Shown piece by piece: positions 59,634-64,000 of a stretch of DNA of 64,000 nucleotides. Origin of the DNA: Algoriphagus sp. Y33 (lineage in GTDB: Bacteria; Bacteroidota; Bacteroidia; Cytophagales; Cyclobacteriaceae); NCBI RefSeq assembly GCF_014838715.1, contig NZ_CP061947.1, forward strand, positions 2,108,001-2,172,000, written 5' to 3'. Position 1 is the first letter of the stretch. Every line of letters begins with the position of its first letter. Below the pieces are notes generated by a model. The model was not told the origin of the DNA. It saw nothing but the letters and a program-made list of their open reading frames with translations, and did no database searches. Both the position numbers and the translations under genes were made by a program.

Positions 59634-60452
59634 ATGGCAAAGACAATTTTTATAACAGGAGCATCCCGTGGATTTGGAAGAATTTGGACAGAAGCATTCC
59701 TAAAACGTGGTGATAATGTAGTGGCAACAGTTCGTAACCTTGATGCATTAACAGCATTAACAAAAGAATTTCCATCTAATTTATTGGTGCTCAAACTTGA
59801 TGTTACCGATAAAAAGTCAAGTTTTGAAGCAATTGAAGCCGCAAAAAGCCACTTTGGAATAATCGATGTATTGATAAATAATGCTGGCTTTGGGCACATT
59901 GGAGCTGTAGAGGAACTAAACGAGCAAGATGTTAGGGCACAGTTTGAAACAAATGTATTGGGTTCATTGTGGACTATACAAGCGGTTCTTCCAATCATGC
60001 GGGAGCAAAATTCAGGGCAAATCATTCAACTTTCAAGTGCTTTGGGCTTGAATACGGTATCTCTAATGGGACTGTACAGTGCAGCTAAGTTCGCCGTTGA
60101 AGGTCTTACCGAAACACTGGCAGGTGAAGTAAGTGGTTTTGGCATTAAAGTAACCATACTGGAGCCAGGCGGTTTCTCCACAGATTTCTTCGGTACAAAT
60201 TCCCTTGCATTAAGTGAATCAATACCTGCTTACGAAGGTATAAGAAGGGACTTTTATGAACACGCTAATGACCAGGATTCCGGTAAACCTGAGGCAACTG
60301 TCCAAGCTATTCTTAGCCTGGTGGATTCAGAAAATCCTCCACTGCGGTTGCTGTTGGGCAAAACTACCTTCCCTTGGGTTAAACACACTTATGAAGAACG
60401 TCTTAGAACATGGGAATCATGGCAGGACGTTTCTGTGGCAGCACATGGTTAA
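59634..60452 (+). CDS. Short-chain dehydrogenase/reductase
   Basis: 272 residues. TGASRGFGRIWTEAFLKRGD (cofactor), LDVTDKKSS, NNAGFGHIG, QLSSALGLNTVS (Ser) and YSAAKFAVEGLTE (Tyr, Lys) are all present; LEPGGFSTDFFG follows. NADP-dependent oxidoreductase of small carbonyl compounds, in the cytoplasm. It probably responds to the AraC regulator at 60511, 58 bp downstream, given the repeat before its start. Confidence 0.92.
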   Translation: MAKTIFITGASRGFGRIWTEAFLKRGDNVVATVRNLDALTALTKEFPSNLLVLKLDVTDKKSSFEAIEAAKSHFGIIDVLINNAGFGHIGAVEELNEQDVRAQFETNVLGSLWTIQAVLPIMREQNSGQIIQLSSALGLNTVSLMGLYSAAKFAVEGLTETLAGEVSGFGIKVTILEPGGFSTDFFGTNSLALSESIPAYEGIRRDFYEHANDQDSGKPEATVQAILSLVDSENPPLRLLLGKTTFPWVKHTYEERLRTWESWQDVSVAAHG

Positions 60453-60510
60453 TAGAAGTTTAATCAGCAGGGGTCGGATTTGCGGGTTCTGTTTTTACAA
60501 TTGCTAAAAA

Positions 60511-61407
60511 ATGGATCACTTTAAAAAAATAAGCGAGCTGCATGAAGCGCTTGGTATTAAGCCCCCGGAGCACCCACTTTTTAGCGCAGCATATGGTGAG
60601 CGGGACAGCTGCAGCGGCAATAGTGTAATCGAGTTTTCTTCGGAATTTTTTATCATAGGATTCAAGAAGCTGAAATCGGGCAGCATGCAGTATGGGAAAA
60701 CAAAATATGACCAAGACCGTGGTTCCATGTCTTTTGTAAAGCCCCATCAGAAAGTGGTCTTTAAAAATGTAGAATTGGAGGAGAAGGGATTTTTAATTCT
60801 TATCCATGAAGACTTTTTGGCGGGAACTTCCCTTTACCATGAAATTAAGAAGTACGGCTATTTCGATTATGAAGTGAACGAAGCATTGCACCTTTCCCCT
60901 GCGGAAGAGGACATCATCTGGAATTTGTATTTCAGCATTGAAAAGGAATATAACAATAATACCGATGAGCTTAGCAAGGCCATCATCGTTAGTCATCTTG
61001 ACGCAATGCTTAAATATGCACAGCGATTTTACAAAAGACAATTTATCAACCGAAAGCAACTAACAGGTTCAACGGTAACGAAGTTTAATACACTACTTGT
61101 TGCAAATTCTGACGAAAGAAAAACAAAAGACATTGGATTGCCGACGGTGGCGTTAATGGCAGAAAAACTGAATATATCGTCCCGCTATTTAACCGATTTA
61201 CTTAAAGAAGAGACAGGAAAGACAGCGTTAGAGCTTATCCATCTGTTTTTAATAGGTGAGGCAAAAAATCTATTGACTGAAGGTGAGCTAAATATTTCTG
61301 AAATTTCATATTTACTAGGCTTTGAAAACACAACTTATTTTTCCCGTCTGTTTAAAAAAGAAGTAGGTATCACTCCTAATCAATTCAGAGGACGCTTCTT
61401 AAACTAG
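60511..61407 (+). CDS. AraC family transcriptional regulator
   Basis: 298 residues. The N-terminal half is a sensor-like domain (CSGNSVIEFSSEFFIIGFKK, KTKYDQDRGSMSFVKPHQKV). The C-terminal 100 residues hold the paired helix-turn-helix (GLPTVALMAEKLNISSRYLT; ISEISYLLGFENTTYFSRLF, ending VGITPNQFRGRF). It is placed between the SDR and the OsmC gene in one direction, so the likely targets are its neighbours. Ligand unknown. Confidence 0.92.
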   Translation: MDHFKKISELHEALGIKPPEHPLFSAAYGERDSCSGNSVIEFSSEFFIIGFKKLKSGSMQYGKTKYDQDRGSMSFVKPHQKVVFKNVELEEKGFLILIHEDFLAGTSLYHEIKKYGYFDYEVNEALHLSPAEEDIIWNLYFSIEKEYNNNTDELSKAIIVSHLDAMLKYAQRFYKRQFINRKQLTGSTVTKFNTLLVANSDERKTKDIGLPTVALMAEKLNISSRYLTDLLKEETGKTALELIHLFLIGEAKNLLTEGELNISEISYLLGFENTTYFSRLFKKEVGITPNQFRGRFLN

Positions 61408-61452
61408 CAATAGCAGCGGCAATAACGACCTATAAATATAACATCACAAAGT

Positions 61453-61869
61453 ATGAAACGTACAGCAAGAGCGCATTGGTCTGGCACTATAAAAGAAGGT
61501 AAAGGGGAGTTGACCACCCAAAGTAAAATTCTAAACAAGACAAATTACAGTTTTAAAACTCGTCTTGAAGAACATCAAAAAGGAACAAATCCTGAAGAAT
61601 TGTTGGCAGCAGCACATGCTGCATGTTTTACTATGGCGGTTAGTTTTGCATTAACGGAAAAAGGACTAAACCCAACATCATTGGATACCGAAGCTACATT
61701 GACCATGGATGGTTTTGCCATAACAGGAATGCATCTTTCAATCTCTGGGGCTGTGTCTGGTATTAATGCAGATGAATTTGAAATCATTACAAAAGATGCT
61801 GAGAAAAATTGCTTAATTTCTAAAGTATTGAACATACCAATAAGTTCAGAAGCACATTTGATAGCCTAA
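61453..61869 (+). CDS. OsmC family peroxiredoxin-like protein
   Basis: 138 residues. AAAHAACFTMAVSFALTEK and AEKNCLISKVLNIP carry the two active Cys, with NPEELLAAAHAAC as the family mark. It reduces organic hydroperoxides. A paralogue is at 32268. It lies 45 bp after the AraC gene and probably shares its transcript. Confidence 0.93.
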   Translation: MKRTARAHWSGTIKEGKGELTTQSKILNKTNYSFKTRLEEHQKGTNPEELLAAAHAACFTMAVSFALTEKGLNPTSLDTEATLTMDGFAITGMHLSISGAVSGINADEFEIITKDAEKNCLISKVLNIPISSEAHLIA

Positions 61870-61946
61870 ATAACCAGATGGTTATTGATTTTTTTGATTT
61901 ATATAAATATTCTATTTTAAACTCTATAATAAATAAAACAATAAAA

Positions 61947-62705
61947 ATGACAAGTAAAATAGCATTAGTAACAGGCGCAAGCCGAGGATTGGGTAAAGAT
62001 TCAGTTTTGCAACTGGCAAAAAAAGGGTTTGATATCATCCTTACTTATCAAACAAAGAAAGAATTTGCAGATGAGGTGGTAAAGGAAATTGAAAGTATTG
62101 GACAAAAAGCATTTGCATTATCTCTTGATATCTCAACAACGGCTGGTTTTGATCAATTCACAACGGAAGTGAAAAATACTTTGGATACACAATTTTCTTC
62201 TGCAAAACTGGATGCACTCGTAAACAACGCAGGTATAGGAATAAACCAGAGCTTTGAAACGATGACGGAAGAAATCGTCGATTTAATGACAAATATTCAT
62301 TTCAAAGGACCTTATTTCTTAACGCAGAAACTATTGCCATTATTAAATGACGGAAGCAGTATCGTGAATATTTCTTCGGGTTTGGCAAGATTCTCATCTC
62401 CCGGGTACTCTGCTTATGGCGCTATGAAGGCGGCGATCGATGCACTATCAAGATACCAGGCTTTGGAACTGGGAAATAGAAAAATAAGAGTCAATGCACT
62501 TGCCCCGGGTGCAATTGAAACTGATTTTGATGGCGGTGTTGTTCGTGATATGTCAGATGTAAATAAATACTTAGCTTCCGAAGCAGCTTTGGGAAGAGTT
62601 GGTTTGCCGGATGATATTGGAAGTGTGGTTGCATTCCTTTGTTCTGATGATTCCAAATGGATTAATGCGCAACGAATAGAAGTCTCCGGAGGATATAGAA
62701 TATAA
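61947..62705 (+). CDS. Short-chain dehydrogenase/reductase
   Basis: 252 residues from ATG 61947 (MTSKIALVTGASRGLGKDSV); an earlier ATG at 61878 would add 23 residues without function. TGASRGLGKD (cofactor), NNAGIGINQ, NISSGLARFSS (Ser), YSAYGAMKAAIDAL (Tyr, Lys) and ALAPGAIETDFDGG. Likely the last gene of the oxidoreductase island and follows OsmC by 77 bp. Substrate unknown. Confidence 0.92.
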   Translation: MTSKIALVTGASRGLGKDSVLQLAKKGFDIILTYQTKKEFADEVVKEIESIGQKAFALSLDISTTAGFDQFTTEVKNTLDTQFSSAKLDALVNNAGIGINQSFETMTEEIVDLMTNIHFKGPYFLTQKLLPLLNDGSSIVNISSGLARFSSPGYSAYGAMKAAIDALSRYQALELGNRKIRVNALAPGAIETDFDGGVVRDMSDVNKYLASEAALGRVGLPDDIGSVVAFLCSDDSKWINAQRIEVSGGYRI

Positions 62706-62875
62706 CAGACTTTAAGATAGACGGTTATATCATTTAGTTAGTAGGGATATAAGTTTAATCCTCCATGGAAAAACAGGATTGCACTCCTAAGTAGGTAAAG
62801 GTTCTATAGCCTTTACCTACAGTTTGAGCTCTTGGGTTTTTCAGTGTAATCTCGATTTAAATAAAGATTACTTTA

Positions 62876-64000
62876 TCATTCACTCTTCAAACTAGTTACA
62901 GGGTTGCTTAAAGCTGCTTTTAACCCATGGATTCCCGAGGTTATCAGCCCAATTGCCAGCGTCAGAATAGCAGCTAACATTACCGCCCACCAGGGAGCGG
63001 AGATATGAAAAGCAAAATCATCCAACCAGCTACTCATTACGTAATAAGCAATCGGCGATGCAAGTACTATAGCGAACAAAATCAGACGAACAAAATTTCC
63101 TGAAAGTATATTGAGAACCTGAAAAGTCGAAGCTCCCAAGACTTTTCGGATGCTGATTTCCTTTAATCGCTGCTGAATCATATAAGAGGACAATCCAAAC
63201 AAGCCCAGACAGGCCAAAACAATAGCACAGGTGGAAAACAGGTTCATCAACTTGCCCAGCTGCATTTCAGACTGATACATGCGGTTATAATCCTCATCGA
63301 GAAAACGGTAAGTATATGGTCGTTCAGGCAGGATTTTCTCCCAGGTTTTCTCAATGAAACCTAAAGATTCATGCATATTTTCCCCATTGATTTTTACCAA
63401 CAATCTACCTCCCCAAGAGGCTGAAAACAATACCAGAGGTTGAAGATCATTTCTTAAGGATTGGAAATGAAAATCCTTGACCACACCCACTACTGTTCCC
63501 TGTTCGTTTAGGATCATTTCCTTACCAATGGCCTCTTCCGGACTCCATCCGAATTTACCCGCTGCACTTTCGGTCATGATGTAATGGAATTCCTTTTTTT
63601 CCCATGGTTCTATTTCCGTCTGCCGGATATGCTGTTCGGTAAAATTCGATCCTGCAATCACTTCCAGTCCTGTCACCGCTATGAAGTTTTCATCTACCGG
63701 ATTGGCATTGACGGAGATTACTTCATTTTCGGGCCTGGTCGGTAAGTTCATGCTGTATCCACTACTGATATTTACGGGACTGGAAGCAGCTCTGGAAACT
63801 TCAATGATCTGTGAACTGGCTTTTAACTCTTTTTTCAGTGTGTTGATTTTCTGAAAATCGGTATTCCAGCCTATCGGCAAAGAAACAATATGTGCTCTGT
63901 CGTATCCCAAATCCCTACTTTGGATATAGTTGAGTTGGCCTTGTATTACCAATGTGGCAATGATCAGAAAAACTGAAATTCCAAATTGGAAGACCGTAAG
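62876..64000 (-). CDS. FtsX/MacB-type ABC permease, N-terminus off window
   Basis: 375 residues are visible; the frame is open to the window edge, so the 5' end is missing. It has a large extracytoplasmic domain (residues about 20-240; GKEMILNEQGTVVGVVKDFH) and three C-terminal membrane spans (LMNLFSTCAIVLACLGLFGL, FVRLILFAIVLASPIAYYVM, AVMLAAILTLAIGLITSGIH). The typical ISIRKVLGAS coupling motif for the ATPase follows the first of them, and it ends LSNPVTSLKSE. Such permeases export or flip substrates or act in lipoprotein release and peptide resistance. The usual full length is near 800 residues. Confidence 0.88.
   Translation of the reverse strand, partial: LTVFQFGISVFLIIATLVIQGQLNYIQSRDLGYDRAHIVSLPIGWNTDFQKINTLKKELKASSQIIEVSRAASSPVNISSGYSMNLPTRPENEVISVNANPVDENFIAVTGLEVIAGSNFTEQHIRQTEIEPWEKKEFHYIMTESAAGKFGWSPEEAIGKEMILNEQGTVVGVVKDFHFQSLRNDLQPLVLFSASWGGRLLVKINGENMHESLGFIEKTWEKILPERPYTYRFLDEDYNRMYQSEMQLGKLMNLFSTCAIVLACLGLFGLSSYMIQQRLKEISIRKVLGASTFQVLNILSGNFVRLILFAIVLASPIAYYVMSSWLDDFAFHISAPWWAVMLAAILTLAIGLITSGIHGLKAALSNPVTSLKSE

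Noticed and set aside
1..64000. tRNA, rRNA, riboswitch or CRISPR
   Set aside because: No cloverleaf, rRNA signature, known riboswitch core or regular repeat-spacer pattern was recognised on either strand by eye.

Overview
The window reads as chromosomal DNA of a marine or soil Bacteroidota, most like Cytophagales/Cyclobacteriaceae (an Algoriphagus-type organism; this placement is inference). Support comes from a SusC/SusD polysaccharide-utilisation locus, a type IX secretion (CHU_C) cargo protein, LytS/LytTR two-component genes, lipoproteins with the L-x-x-C pattern, and the Bacteroidota -7 promoter word TAnnTTTG in front of several genes. I found no rRNA, tRNA or CRISPR.

Layout. 1-10212 is orderly core DNA: a GH43 arabinanase (cut by the window edge), a TPR lipoprotein with dapD, a divergent glycosyltransferase, then a metal-homeostasis operon (DtxR/MntR repressor, binding lipoprotein, ATPase, a permease fused to a second DtxR-type domain, a second permease), a thioredoxin and mnmE. 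The 300 bp before the repressor hold two matching operator-like palindromes and four DnaA-box-like words. 10213-14685 is the wreck of an integrative/mobilizable element: tyrosine-recombinase relic, truncated VirD4-like coupling protein, relaxosome accessory protein and a cluster of three inverted repeats that could be its oriT. 14686-18156 holds an uncharacterised two-gene unit (150-aa protein plus secreted HExxH protein), tag and an HxlR regulator.

18607-25413 is a stress/detoxification stretch: DMT efflux pump, AraC and HxlR regulators, NTF2-like protein, SDR, two alpha/beta hydrolases and a Dps relic. 25461-31451 carries an internally duplicated lipoprotein, DUF305 and YVTN beta-propeller genes, and a LytS/LytTR pair.

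31576-46304 is a polysaccharide-utilisation locus on the minus strand: susC, susD, a DUF3823 lipoprotein, a GH71/99-like hydrolase, a GMC oxidoreductase and its small subunit. It is faced by a divergent single-protein regulator (secreted Kelch-like region, one membrane span, SARP/BTAD DNA-binding region). Its downstream end is a scar of duplicated fragments (SusD tail, small-subunit tail, LacI piece, GMC head, truncated sugar-locus gene). 46305-55770 is gene rubble: sulfatase relic, HipB-like relic, two diverged Fic/DOC relics sharing the same insertions, two short MAHK relics, a frameshifted double esterase, a CHU_C surface protein and two paralogous lipoproteins. 55993-62705 is an oxidoreductase island with HxlR and AraC regulators: two flavin monooxygenases, an F420-reductase-like protein, two SDRs and an OsmC protein. 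The window ends in an FtsX/MacB-type permease.

How the parts work together: SusC/SusD/DUF3823 should bind and import a glycan that the GH71/99 enzyme cuts and the GMC pair oxidises, under the Kelch-SARP sensor. The MntR-type repressor should switch the metal transporter through the paired operators. The HxlR and AraC regulators each lie beside the oxidoreductases they probably control. All functional statements rest on motif recognition by eye, not on database searches.
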